A DNA stretch of 64,000 nt from Nocardia suismassiliense (GTDB lineage Bacteria > Actinomycetota > Actinomycetes > Mycobacteriales > Mycobacteriaceae): positions 5,743,530 to 5,807,529 of the forward strand of contig NZ_LT985361.1 in NCBI RefSeq assembly GCF_900269665.1, in the 5' to 3' direction. A model generated the notes under the pieces. The model had not been told where the DNA came from, made no database searches, and saw nothing but the letters and a program-made list of their open reading frames with translations. Numbering within the stretch: the stretch's first letter is position 1; each line of letters starts with the position of its first letter. The position numbers were made by a program, and so were the translations under genes. This document shows, piece after piece, positions 25,844-34,396 of the stretch.

Positions 25844-26776
25844 ATGAGCACGTCGACCCGCATCGACGTCCCCGCCGCCTTGGCGGCGTCCCACAGTGCA
25901 CACGACGGCGCGTCCGGTCGCGCCTGGATCGCGGCGTTGCCCGCCCTGGCCGCGGGGTTCCTCGACCGCTGGGCGTTGCGCCTGGACGCTCCGGCACGAC
26001 ACGGCATGGTGTCACTGGTGCTGCCGGTGATCCAGGCGGACGGCACGCCCGCCGCGTTGAAACTACAGCCGGTCAACGAGGAGAACGTCGGCGAGCCACT
26101 CGGCCTGCGCGGCTGGAACGGCGACGGCGCCGTGCGCCTGCTCGACCACGATCCCGACACCGGCACGCTGCTACTGGAACGGCTGGACGCAGCCCGCCCA
26201 CTGTCTTCGGTGACCGACGACCGCGCCGCACTGCGCATTCTCGCCGAACTACTGGCCCGCTTGGTCGCGGCTCCCGCACCAGCCGGGCTACGGCAACTGG
26301 CCGACATCGCCGCCGCCATGCTCGAACAAGTGCCCCGCACCGTGGCGGCGTTGCCCGACCCTGCCGAGCGGCAGCTGGTTCGCACCTGCGCATCCGCCGT
26401 CGCCGAACTGGTCGATCAACCCGGCGACCGGTTGCTGCACTGGGACCTGCATTTCGACAACATTCTCGCGGCCGAGCGGGAACCGTGGCTGGCCATCGAT
26501 CCGAAGCCACTCGCCGGCGATCCCGCCTTCGAACTGCTGCCCGCGTTGAGTAATCGCTGGGAAGAGATGGTCGCCACCGGCGATACGGCGCGCGCCGTGC
26601 GCTACCGCTTCGACCTGCTCACCGAGGCGCTCGGCCTAGACCGGCGGCGGGCGGCGGGCTGGACGCTGGGTCGCGTGCTGCAGAACGCGCACTGGGACGT
26701 CGAGGACGGCCACACCGCCCTGGATCCGGCCCAGGTCACCATCGCGACCATCTTGCTCGACTCCCGGCTGCGCTGA
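25844..26776 (+). CDS. Aminoglycoside/hydroxyurea-type phosphotransferase
   Basis: A 310-residue kinase-fold protein of the APH(6)/hydroxyurea phosphotransferase family, which uses ATP to phosphorylate streptomycin-like or hydroxyurea substrates. The catalytic loop is LLHWDLHFDNILAA (about 196-209; Asp and Asn for catalysis and metal) and the metal-binding Asp follows in AIDPKPLAGDPAFEL. The N-lobe Lys is in AALKLQPVNEE. The start at 25844 is fixed by AAGGAG eight bases before. The preceding hairpin suggests translational control. It may protect against an antibiotic; the real substrate is unknown. It is not clearly part of the monooxygenase operon. Confidence 0.82.
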   Translation: MSTSTRIDVPAALAASHSAHDGASGRAWIAALPALAAGFLDRWALRLDAPARHGMVSLVLPVIQADGTPAALKLQPVNEENVGEPLGLRGWNGDGAVRLLDHDPDTGTLLLERLDAARPLSSVTDDRAALRILAELLARLVAAPAPAGLRQLADIAAAMLEQVPRTVAALPDPAERQLVRTCASAVAELVDQPGDRLLHWDLHFDNILAAEREPWLAIDPKPLAGDPAFELLPALSNRWEEMVATGDTARAVRYRFDLLTEALGLDRRRAAGWTLGRVLQNAHWDVEDGHTALDPAQVTIATILLDSRLR

Positions 26777-26812
26777 GGTCGGTCTGCCCTGACTACGGCA
26801 ATACGACGCACG

Positions 26813-26838
26813 CGGGACCGGAACTGATGCCGGTCCCG
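26813..26838 (+). terminator. Terminator-like hairpin after phosphotransferase gene
   Basis: CGGGACCGG and CCGGTCCCG form a perfect 9-bp stem with an 8-base loop, 36 bases past the stop codon. There is no U-tract. Confidence 0.55.
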
Positions 26839-26877
26839 ACGGTCACCGACGTGAGGAAGTAGGCCTCGCGCTCCTGG

Positions 26878-27250
26878 ATGCACTCGATCCAGCAGTCTCT
26901 CGCCGAGAATAACCGAAAACTCAACAGCTACAGGGCAGCGCAGGAAGCTGGCACAGACCCACAACTCATCGCGAACTGGACCAAACCAGTCCAATCCGAA
27001 CGAGAAGTCGGCGTCGCACAACTCGCCGCGCGCAGACCGCAATGCAAGCACGTCCCCGTTGAGCCGCAACGAGATTCGTCAACTCGTCGAATCCCTGGGC
27101 GACCTAGTGCAGATCTTGCAGCGCGTCGACGGCACAGCCAAAGCTCAAGGTCTATCGCCAACTCGGGCTCAAGATGACCTACAACCACGAAAACGGGTTG
27201 TGCTAGCCGAAGTTCAGCCAACACGACCCGTGGACGTACTGGACGTGTCC
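26878..27250 (+). pseudogene. Serine site-specific recombinase C-terminal remnant
   Basis: Three overlapping frames together spell the C-terminal region of an actinobacterial large serine recombinase: SLAENNRKLNSYRAAQEAGT then ANWTKPVQSEREV in one frame, SRNEIRQLVESLGDLVQIL in a second, KVYRQLGLKMTYN in a third and VVLAEVQPTRPVDV back in another. At least two single-base shifts and a stop separate them and the catalytic N-terminal domain is absent. The element is dead but records a past integration. The region 26839-27490 holds no intact gene. Confidence 0.7.
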
Positions 27251-27291
27251 GGAGGGGACACACGCGCTAAACACCAATCCAACTGCGGAAA
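27245..27291 (+). repeat. Direct repeat copy A (island left edge)
   Basis: The segment starting GTGTCCGGAGGGGA and containing CACACGCGCTAAACACC recurs at 33495-33545 with a few insertions and substitutions. Copy A sits exactly at the end of the recombinase remnant, as expected for an attachment-site-derived repeat. Confidence 0.6.
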
Positions 27292-27490
27292 TACTGATAC
27301 ATGTCAGCTGCTGACGGTTCGGAAGTTGCTGCCGTGCTCGGACCATCGAGTACTTCGACTCCGCGGCCAGAATCGTCCTGAACGTCTGCGGGTCGGAAGC
27401 AGTTGAGAGCTGCGGACTCGGCCAGTCGGTTGCCGCGTTCTGTCGAGCAAGCGACTGACTATGCCGCAAACGCTGTACATTGCCGGAGCC

Positions 27491-29521
27491 TTAGTGCAGC
27501 GGCGCCCATGCGGTTACTACTTGAATGTGTTGCCCAGCTGTCACTATCTCGGACCATTCGGCGCGATCACCAAGCGGCAGATGCTCTTCAGCTTGTTCTG
27601 TAATTGTTGTGTACCAATCGCCGTTCTCCCACCCGTCAGCTCGAACATTGACGGCTGCGATGTATGTATCGCTGATCGCGAACCGGATGACCGCCAGATG
27701 TTCGCGGACCCGTGCGTCGCCGTGTGGATCGGTCGAATCCCATGCGGTCGCAATATCGAACCTGCGGACTCGTGACGCCAGTTGGGGCCAGGACATTGTT
27801 TCGTTGATCGCCCCGAATTCTCCAGTTGCCGTGGTTTCCCATCGGCTGCCGCGGCGGACTGCGACATAGTTGTAGCGACCTCCGCCCTTGTCGAATCGCA
27901 CCAGCGAGCCGTCCGATGGTTCCGCCGGAATGGGTGGTGGGGGCACAGGGCGAACCGGTTCTAGCGGTTCGAGTTTCAGCCGCAGCACGGTGAGGTCGTA
28001 GCTCAGCGAGTCCGGTAATCCGGGCACAAGCGTCGAAATGGTGATCGGAGGTCCGTTCAACACCTCGTCGCTTGCTTCGTTGGCTTTGATTGCGTCGATG
28101 CGCACTTTGGCAGAAACCGCGGAGGCTGCGATGTCAGCCCAGCAGGCCGCGACAAGCCCCCGTTCGCGGAGATGGCGAACCATCGGAAGGAAGCGTTGGC
28201 TCATCGGCGGGGTCAGCTGCCCGATTCGACGATAGTCCACACGCACCTCAACGTGATGTTTTGCTCGGCCGACACTCGGCGCGCAGTCGTGAAGGGTAGC
28301 AAACAACAGTCCATATCCTTTGTCGGACACGAACTTCCGTACGGCGTCGAAATGCTCATCTTCCTTCGTTACCTGAATAATCGTTGACCGCGGCAGCATG
28401 GTGTACGGGACTGCGGGGGGATCATTCAATGGAATGGCATGTTCAGGCTCCCCGAGGGCGATCTGTACGTATGCGTTGAATTCGATGCCATCGAATCCAT
28501 CATATTCTCTTGCCCAGATTCGGCTTTTCGTAGTCGGCACGAACCCCGACGCGACGATACGTCTAAGAACTCCTGCCCAACGCGGGGCATCCTCGGGTCC
28601 GACATAGCCGATCGTCCGACCATCCGTTCGAACCGATATCGCCCACTGCCCGTGTGGACCATCGGGTTCGGGAATAAGTTCGACGACCGGCGTTAGTTCT
28701 CTGTCCTTCTCCGGAAAATCCGGTGGGTACAAGCTGCGAAGTGCTGGTAGAAACTGCTGCTCGACCGTGAGTTCGTAGTCGCAGTACGTCCTGGCCTGCG
28801 TCCACAGTCGGTACGGAGAACCAGCATCATGCTGGGCAAGCTCCACAGAGGGCATCGCTGGTTGAGCTGGTTCCTGTGTTGACGAATTTATGTCGCTCGC
28901 GGCCGCCTCGACGACGGCTCGGCTGGCAGATCCGATCGGCCGTATGCTCTTCGGCGGCTCCTGAGTTTCCGCGGCAGTCGGTAGAACTTCCCCATCGATG
29001 TTGACGCCAAAATCCGTTGCTAGACCCGCAAGTCCGGATGCCCAGCCCTGCCCGACCGCCCTGACCTTCCACACGTCGCCGCGACGGTATACCTCACCGA
29101 ATTGAAGTGCCGACTCGGTAGTCGCGTCAGACATAACGTAGTCCGCTAGCACATCCTCGTTTTCGTCGACGAATGTGAGTGTGAGCGCACCGAGTTCTCC
29201 GAAACGATGCGAATCGACGCTACCGACCACAGCCACGGTGTGGGTCGTGCTTGGCAGCGTCGACAAGTCGATCGCGATAAGCGCCCGTGCACCGTCGTCA
29301 GTGACCCTGAGACCCAGGGATCGGACGGAACCACCCGGCGAGGCCGGCTGGTTGTAGAAGACGAAATCTCTGTCCGAGCTAACCTTCCCGTCGCTCCCGA
29401 GTAGCAGAGCGGACGCGTCGACGTCTATCTGCGGGTCCGTCCACCCGATCGCAACGCAGATACGCCGCACGCGCTGAGGCAACAGCAGATTCTGTCCCTT
29501 GGAGAGTCTCGGAGCGGCCAC
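27491..29521 (-). CDS. TerD-domain fusion protein
   Basis: A 676-residue protein. Residues ~1-170 form a TerD domain (calcium-binding stress fold): LSKGQNLLLPQ, IGWTDPQIDVDASALLLGSDGKV, FVFYNQP, FGELGALTLTFVDENEDVL and FQFGEVYRRGDVWKVRAVGQGW-like segments. A Pro/Ala-rich linker follows, then ~430 residues in two or three blocks that I do not recognise (one around GFDGIEFNAYVQIALGEPEH, one near the end with GRYNYVAVRRGSRWE). TerD proteins belong to tellurium-resistance-type membrane-linked stress modules. I chose the GTG at 29521 because it has GAAGAAGGG upstream and gives a standard TerD N-terminus; a GTG at 29575 is the alternative. Confidence 0.75.
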   Translation of the reverse strand: MAAPRLSKGQNLLLPQRVRRICVAIGWTDPQIDVDASALLLGSDGKVSSDRDFVFYNQPASPGGSVRSLGLRVTDDGARALIAIDLSTLPSTTHTVAVVGSVDSHRFGELGALTLTFVDENEDVLADYVMSDATTESALQFGEVYRRGDVWKVRAVGQGWASGLAGLATDFGVNIDGEVLPTAAETQEPPKSIRPIGSASRAVVEAAASDINSSTQEPAQPAMPSVELAQHDAGSPYRLWTQARTYCDYELTVEQQFLPALRSLYPPDFPEKDRELTPVVELIPEPDGPHGQWAISVRTDGRTIGYVGPEDAPRWAGVLRRIVASGFVPTTKSRIWAREYDGFDGIEFNAYVQIALGEPEHAIPLNDPPAVPYTMLPRSTIIQVTKEDEHFDAVRKFVSDKGYGLLFATLHDCAPSVGRAKHHVEVRVDYRRIGQLTPPMSQRFLPMVRHLRERGLVAACWADIAASAVSAKVRIDAIKANEASDEVLNGPPITISTLVPGLPDSLSYDLTVLRLKLEPLEPVRPVPPPPIPAEPSDGSLVRFDKGGGRYNYVAVRRGSRWETTATGEFGAINETMSWPQLASRVRRFDIATAWDSTDPHGDARVREHLAVIRFAISDTYIAAVNVRADGWENGDWYTTITEQAEEHLPLGDRAEWSEIVTAGQHIQVVTAWAPLH

Positions 29522-29571
29522 TGTGACCAACCCTTCTTCGATTCGGTATGCATCATCAGTGCTGGTTGAGA

Positions 29572-29885
29572 TCACCGGTATCTGTCGTATCGGTCCACGA
29601 GCATGAGATATTGCAACAATCTTTGCCAGCGACGGCGGGGCATGCTGAGATCAGTGGTGATGGGCGCGTGGTCGACCTGCAGTTCCGTGAGCAACACGAC
29701 CTTGAGATTGCCTCCAGCATCAAGGACAGCCCGAGCGAACACCGAGTCGGCACCGCGGGCGATGCAGCTGACATCAACCAGCCCGGTGGAATCCTCGCGC
29801 TCCGCGAGCAGCTTGCTGATCGCGTCATACACCAGCGGTGCAGTGCCTTCGGTGATGTTCATATGCCCAGTACCCCGATGCGCAC
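29572..29885 (-). pseudogene. Frameshifted SLOG-like nucleotide-sensor fragment
   Basis: From a GTG at 29885 the minus strand reads VRIGVLG; one base seems lost at ~29862 and the reading continues in another frame as MNITEGTAPLVYDAISKLL ... VSCIARGADSVFARAVLDAGG. Together these form the first half of a SLOG/LOG-type Rossmann domain (G-x-x-GH-MNIT ... GADxVFAxxVLxxGG), a family that binds nucleotide-derived signals in conflict systems. After VDHAP the frame drifts into unrelated sequence and stops. An open frame of 96 residues exists from 29862 but lacks the first strand and the second half. Confidence 0.5.
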
Positions 29886-29899
29886 GACTCAGCTCTTCC

Positions 29900-30107
29900 T
29901 CATCCCGTCGCGAGCAGCAACGGCTTCATCTGACCGCGCAGCTCGGCAACTCGACCGACTCGCGCGAACTGTTCCGTCGCGCGATACACCTTGATCAGCT
30001 TCTTCTGCACCCGGTCCGACGCTGTCTTGCCGACCGCTTCGACGGCCGGTCCCCCCGATCCCGCACGCCTCCTCCACATCGCCCTCAATGAGCAGGGCCT
30101 GCGCCAT
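29900..30107 (-). pseudogene. Remnant of a regulator C-terminus (TPR-like)
   Basis: Two frames joined at a run of G residues give AQALLIEGDVEEACGIGG followed by AVEAVGKTASDRVQKKLIKV and TEQFARVGRVAELRGQMKPL. This is the usual C-terminal tail of actinobacterial XRE-type regulators with TPR-like helices. The N-terminal DNA-binding part is missing, so it is a decayed fragment. Confidence 0.45.
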
Positions 30108-30164
30108 TCCCGTTGATCCAGCGGGGCACTACGCCGCCGACCCGGAGGGCGCATCTGGATAGAG

Positions 30165-31427
30165 TCAAGCGAACTCGGGGCAGTCCCAAAGGTCCGCGAT
30201 GGCGACTGCTTCGGGCAGGGTCCAAGTCGCCGCTTCGTCAACGAGCAGCTTTTCCCACGATGGTGCACCAGCTTCCGCGCGGTCCGCGGCATCGGAGCGG
30301 ACTTTCAGCGCAAGCATGCCCACCCGCATGAGAACAGGAATGTTGAGATGTCGAGCGGCGACTACGGTTTCGCCAGCAATCGCCGCGGCAGCGGTCTTCG
30401 ACATACTGATTGCTCCGGCTGCGGCGTGTGCGGCGAGCAGCATCTCCGTGTGTTTGGCCGCGGCGGAAGTCGCCAGCCGTGGAGTGCCCGTGGAACGGTA
30501 TGCCCCGAGGTGCGTGTGAGTTCGGATGACGACCTCGGTCGCGAGCATCCCTAGACCAGGCGTCAATATTCCGGAGCGAAGGTTCAACCCGTCGCCGGAG
30601 TTCGTTCCGGCGTAAGCGTCATTGGCAAACTTCCGCAAGTCTGGGTTCGACATCTCGCCGAAAAGTGTCCAACCCGGCAGCGGCAAGTTCATCGGGGTGA
30701 CAAAATCCGCCGCCCAGTGTTTCAACAGAAGGGCGACTGCGAGATGCCGCTCGGGCGCTTTCGCGAACGGTAGACCGGAGCGAGTTGTCGCAACCTCTTC
30801 GAACATCCGCCGTCCGTCTTCCCACCACGTACCTTCGAAGGTTCCTGTGCGGATCTGATCGAGGGCGCTGAAGAACCGGCCGATGTCATGGCCGGCCGAC
30901 CGGACACGATGTGCCGGACCGCCGAATTTGGGGCCGGTGTAATCGATGGCGAGTCGGGCGGTCTCCCTCTCCCACCGGCGCAGCAGGTCAGTCTTTTTCA
31001 ACAAGGACAGGCCGCTGAGCACCGCAGCGTCTACCTGGCTGTCATAGAGGTTTCCGAGTGCGCCGATGAGCCCGGAGACACCCACGACGACCAGGTCGCC
31101 GCGTTCCCACGGAACCCTTTGGGTCGCCCGCCACCCATCGAGTTGCCGCAGCGCGATCGGGTCGAGGATGTCGGCAATGTCGGACTCGCCCCATCCCTCG
31201 ACTTCGCGACGCTGCTGATGGTGGGCCGTGAGGTCGAAATAGGTCAGGCCAGTCGAGGTGCCCACGATGCGCTGCGTCGCCGCGTGGTCGATCGGCTTGT
31301 CCGAAAGCGCTGCTGCGGCGATCATTTCGATGTCTCCGAGGTCGCGCGTGAGTGCGTCCAAGTTGCCGACGTAGTCGTCATCGATCGGCGAGACCCGGTC
31401 GCTGGAGTCACCGTCAGTCGCGCTCAC
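30165..31427 (-). CDS. Hypothetical protein, second gene of a two-gene pair
   Basis: A 420-residue, mainly helical protein that I do not recognise. It has an acidic N-terminus, a mid-region with WxxGDLVVVGVSGLIGALGN and a His/Asp-containing GHDIGRFFSALDQIRTG segment, and an Ala-rich C-terminal half (residues ~330-390). No signal peptide is evident. The GTG start at 31427 overlaps the stop of the upstream coiled-coil gene (GTGA), so the two products are made together and likely interact. It lies inside the accessory island beside TerD and SLOG-type sequences, which hints at a stress or defence role. Confidence 0.7.
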   Translation of the reverse strand: MSATDGDSSDRVSPIDDDYVGNLDALTRDLGDIEMIAAAALSDKPIDHAATQRIVGTSTGLTYFDLTAHHQQRREVEGWGESDIADILDPIALRQLDGWRATQRVPWERGDLVVVGVSGLIGALGNLYDSQVDAAVLSGLSLLKKTDLLRRWERETARLAIDYTGPKFGGPAHRVRSAGHDIGRFFSALDQIRTGTFEGTWWEDGRRMFEEVATTRSGLPFAKAPERHLAVALLLKHWAADFVTPMNLPLPGWTLFGEMSNPDLRKFANDAYAGTNSGDGLNLRSGILTPGLGMLATEVVIRTHTHLGAYRSTGTPRLATSAAAKHTEMLLAAHAAAGAISMSKTAAAAIAGETVVAARHLNIPVLMRVGMLALKVRSDAADRAEAGAPSWEKLLVDEAATWTLPEAVAIADLWDCPEFA

Positions 31428-32617
31428 GCTGCTTCCTCGAGGTCGTCAGCGAGGACAGAGACTCCCTGGGCAAGGGTCTCAACGGTCTTCTTCTCGCCCT
31501 CGACTTCTTCGAGTTCGGCCAGCAAGGCCTGGAGTTCATCATTCTCGGGTCCTGTGACACGCTCCTTGAGCCGGTCAGCGACGCTCCGGAAGCGGGCGAT
31601 GCGGTCTTCGGCAGCCTGGCGTTGATCTCGCTCCGCGTTCAACTCCGCCTGCTTTGTCTCGAGTTGCGCACGAAGGATTTCGATTCGCTCGGCGAGAGTC
31701 ACGACGGTCTTGCCCAGGTTTGTCACGCGTTCGCGGAGACTGACAATGACAGCCTTTGCCGCCTCTTCGTTGCCGTCGACATCGCGCAGCACGAGCTGGG
31801 TCACCACGTGGAGTCGAATGGCGTCGGCTGCGATGCGAGCTGCCGTGAACCCGGCAGCCTTTCCCGCCAGCGTGACCGCCCCGACTCCTGCGGCGCCGCT
31901 GAAGCCGGTGATGAGCGCGGCACCACCGGCCATGCCGAGACCACCAGCAGCGATGGAACCGCCGCCGATCGCGGCCAAGCCCGCCGAAGTAGCCACCGCG
32001 CCTGAATAGCCGAGGACAACCGCTCCATACGCTCCGGCAATCGCTGGTGCGGCGAGGCCACCGGTCAGGACGCCCAGTCCGAGGCCGGCACCGGCGAGAA
32101 GTGCGTATTTCGTCCAGTTGCTTGCCTTCGACAGCTTCTTGATCGCGTCCTTGTATGCGGTTTCCACAGCAGAGAGGTCTTCAGGATGAAGTTGATCCAT
32201 CGACCGATGAGCGGCGGCGAGAACTTCGGCGCGGACAGCCTTTTCCCATTTGCCCTCCACCCACGGCTCGAACCCATACAAGTCGATCAGCAGAAGCAGT
32301 GCCCGTGACCGTCTCGCCACGACCGAGGAGATCTGTGGCCCAGCGGATTCGAGTGCCTCGAGATTCGGAGACTCACCATCCTCGGCGATCTGGTGAACGA
32401 TCTCTGCAACAGCGGGCGACCAGTCGTCCTGGTCGCGTTGCACGATGGCCGCAATGGCGTTGTCGCGAAAAGAGTTACGGGTCTCGCGCTTGGACGGAAG
32501 ATGCTTGCCCTTCGATGCGGCGATGTCGCGCTGCATCATCCGGTACTGCCACGCCGTGAGGACGAAGTCCTCATCGGGAGAGAGCTCGAGCTTCTTCTGT
32601 ACCTGCACCGCGTCCAT
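31424..32617 (-). CDS. Hypothetical protein with glycine-rich membrane segment and coiled coil
   Basis: A 397-residue protein in three parts: a soluble helical N-terminus (1-165, with EDFVLTAWQYRMMQRDIAAS), a Gly/Ala-rich hydrophobic stretch of ~100 residues (ALLAGAGLGLGVLTGGLAAP through FSGAAGVGAVTLAGKAAGF) able to form two or more glycine-zipper-like hairpins, and a C-terminal coiled coil (~290-390, rich in Glu/Lys/Arg/Leu). The plan suits a membrane-inserting or pore-type component, but no family was recognised. The ATG at 32617 is used; a GTG at 32647 would add ten residues. It is co-translated with the following gene. Confidence 0.68.
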   Translation of the reverse strand: MDAVQVQKKLELSPDEDFVLTAWQYRMMQRDIAASKGKHLPSKRETRNSFRDNAIAAIVQRDQDDWSPAVAEIVHQIAEDGESPNLEALESAGPQISSVVARRSRALLLLIDLYGFEPWVEGKWEKAVRAEVLAAAHRSMDQLHPEDLSAVETAYKDAIKKLSKASNWTKYALLAGAGLGLGVLTGGLAAPAIAGAYGAVVLGYSGAVATSAGLAAIGGGSIAAGGLGMAGGAALITGFSGAAGVGAVTLAGKAAGFTAARIAADAIRLHVVTQLVLRDVDGNEEAAKAVIVSLRERVTNLGKTVVTLAERIEILRAQLETKQAELNAERDQRQAAEDRIARFRSVADRLKERVTGPENDELQALLAELEEVEGEKKTVETLAQGVSVLADDLEEAA

Positions 32618-32854
32618 CCGCGTGACACTAGCGACAGGGCCCGACACGCACTTGCGGATCGGAGCGAAACGCAGGACGAGGTAGGAACCAGCACCGCCCG
32701 TCGTTCCTGGCTACGATTTCCGGCCGACCTGGCCACCCGCAGGTCGGTCGAACGGGGGACAGACGCAGCATATCGGTGGTCCGTAGCGTCGGGGGACCAG
32801 TTCAGGTCCCCACGGCAGCAGCACGGGACCGAGCACCGCGACAGGAAGGTCCAC

Positions 32855-33250
32855 ATGTCGGCATACACACAACGCCTAGTCGGGGCAGTAACTGTTCTCC
32901 TACTCGCCCTCGGCTTTTCGCTATTCGGCGGCACCAGTGCGATCGCGGAATCACCCCCGGCGATCGCGGTGACCCCCGTCGCCTGGCAACCGAACGGATG
33001 CACATTCTCTCCGGACCGAACCGCCGACGGGGTGAACTTCAAACCGGCATGCGACCAACACGACAAGTGCTACCACTACCACTGGGCGGGTGACGATTTC
33101 AACGGCTTCGCAACCTGCAACAACTGGTTCGAGAACGACATGCTCCGCGCCTGCAACGGCAAATCCGGCTGCCGCGCCACGGCATATTGGTACTCAGGCT
33201 GGGTGAAGACGTACGGCTGGCCCTTCTTCCTATGCCGTGCATGCCGCTGA
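32855..33250 (+). CDS. Secreted phospholipase A2 (prokaryotic type)
   Basis: A 131-residue exported enzyme. A signal peptide covers ~1-31 (hydrophobic VTVLLLALGFSLF, cleavage after AIA). The mature part has the calcium/catalytic helix CDQHDKCY (66-73), with His69-Asp70 as the catalytic pair, and eight cysteines in all, enough for four disulfides. It hydrolyses the sn-2 ester of glycerophospholipids outside the cell. The ATG at 32855 follows GGAAGG. It is a single gene at the island's right end, followed by two strong hairpins. Confidence 0.85.
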   Translation: MSAYTQRLVGAVTVLLLALGFSLFGGTSAIAESPPAIAVTPVAWQPNGCTFSPDRTADGVNFKPACDQHDKCYHYHWAGDDFNGFATCNNWFENDMLRACNGKSGCRATAYWYSGWVKTYGWPFFLCRACR

Positions 33251-33273
33251 GCCCGGTACAAGCACAGAAACTG

Positions 33274-33326
33274 ACCCAAGCACGGCACCCAGCCTGCTTG
33301 GGTCTTCTGGGCGCTTAGCCCAGAAG
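33274..33326 (+). terminator. Two tandem hairpins after phospholipase gene
   Basis: ACCCAAGCA (33274-33282) pairs with TGCTTGGGT (33295-33303), and directly after it CTTCTGGGC (33304-33312) pairs with GCCCAGAAG (33318-33326) around a 5-base loop. They end the phospholipase transcript. Confidence 0.65.
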
Positions 33327-33494
33327 CAATTGCGGCACAACCTTACCGCTGGTCAGCCACGAACCGTCAGTTCACACCGGCCCGCCATTGACGTCGCCGG
33401 CAGGTGCCCACATGGACCTCGTGGAGGTTCGAATCGCCTACCAACACAAGAAGAGCCGACCTCCGTTGCACTGGATGATATTGCGGCTTTCAGA

Positions 33495-33545
33495 GTGTCC
33501 GGAGGGGAACCACACGCGCTAAACACCCAAATCGACCTGCGGAAA
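33495..33545 (+). repeat. Direct repeat copy B (island right edge)
   Basis: This is the partner of 27245-27291 in the same orientation, starting GTGTCCGGAGGGGA and containing CACACGCGCTAAACACCC. No gene is visible between 33327 and 33613. A stretch at ~33421-33445 containing GGAGGTTCGAATC resembles a tRNA T-arm, but its stem does not pair fully; it may be a decayed attachment-site fragment. Confidence 0.6.
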
Positions 33546-33613
33546 CTGCGCGATAGAGCTGACAAGCCTCCGTAGCCTGCAGACAAAGATCTGAACCCTT
33601 GCAGCGAGCCCAC

Positions 33614-34378
33614 CTAGGCCGTGCCCGATTCAGAGTCGGACTCCGAAGACCGTTTGACGCTGCGGTAGCGGAGGTATATCGAAGCACCGAGCGTGACCAG
33701 TGTACCGGTGACGAACACCACGGTGAGCCAATCAGCATTTTGATCCATTTTGCTGACTATTGGCACCAATGTCGCACTGTTGGAACGGAGAACCAGACAG
33801 AGCACGACGACCCGGATCACCGTGCCGGGCAGGTGCGCAGCGGCAAACACTGCCGGCCGCATGCCTAATGATCCCGCAAGTAGACATACCAGCTTGTTGG
33901 ACAAGAGAAAGACCGCCGGAAGCGACCATCGGGCGAAATTACCCTCGATTCGAAGCACGCCCTTTCCAACCCGCCCGGCCAGCCAGCGGAGAGCGATCTC
34001 GCCGTACCACCGGCCCACAACGTAATAGAGGAAATGGACAGAGAACCGCCATATTACTGCCACCGTAATGAGCTCAATAACACCGAGTTTCGGGCTTGCC
34101 AACACGATGTCCCGTGTCCGGGCGTCGAGAATCACGAGGAGAAGAGGATGATCTCGCAACAGCGTCGGCAACCCGGCCTTTGCCACGAGCTGCCCGACCC
34201 ACACGATGATCAGCGAGAGTGCGATCAGGATCGACCGCAACCTCACTCTCCGCCGGTCTGCCGTGCTCTCCTTCGGGAGGAGCAACTGCGACTCGAAAAG
34301 TTGCCAATAGCGGCCGATGACTGAGCGCACAGAATCATCCTCTATCCGACTGCCAGCGACGTGAATCGGCGCGGACAT
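33614..34378 (-). CDS. DedA/VTT-like integral membrane protein
   Basis: A 254-residue membrane protein with about five hydrophobic segments. It resembles DedA/VTT-family proteins (HPLLLVILDARTRDIVLAS near 77-95, FLYYVVGRWYGEIALRWL near 116-133), which help flip or traffic phospholipids or isoprenoid lipids. The C-terminus is basic then Ser/Glu-rich. It is the last gene of the minus-strand lipid operon, 18 bases after the methyltransferase stop. Confidence 0.65.
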   Translation of the reverse strand: MSAPIHVAGSRIEDDSVRSVIGRYWQLFESQLLLPKESTADRRRVRLRSILIALSLIIVWVGQLVAKAGLPTLLRDHPLLLVILDARTRDIVLASPKLGVIELITVAVIWRFSVHFLYYVVGRWYGEIALRWLAGRVGKGVLRIEGNFARWSLPAVFLLSNKLVCLLAGSLGMRPAVFAAAHLPGTVIRVVVLCLVLRSNSATLVPIVSKMDQNADWLTVVFVTGTLVTLGASIYLRYRSVKRSSESDSESGTA

Positions 34379-34396
34379 TCACTTTCGAAACACGTT

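Noticed and set aside
29572..29862. Intact 96-residue gene starting at 29862
   Set aside because: The upstream frame supplies the missing first strand of the same domain and the C-terminal half is absent, so a frameshifted remnant is more likely than a real small gene.
33421..33445. Possible tRNA gene (GGAGGTTCGAATC T-arm)
   Set aside because: The T-stem has mismatches and no matching D-arm, anticodon arm or acceptor stem could be built upstream; at most it is a decayed fragment.
27245..33545. CRISPR array or transposon terminal inverted repeats
   Set aside because: Only two copies exist, in direct orientation and 6 kb apart, with no regular spacers and no transposase gene.
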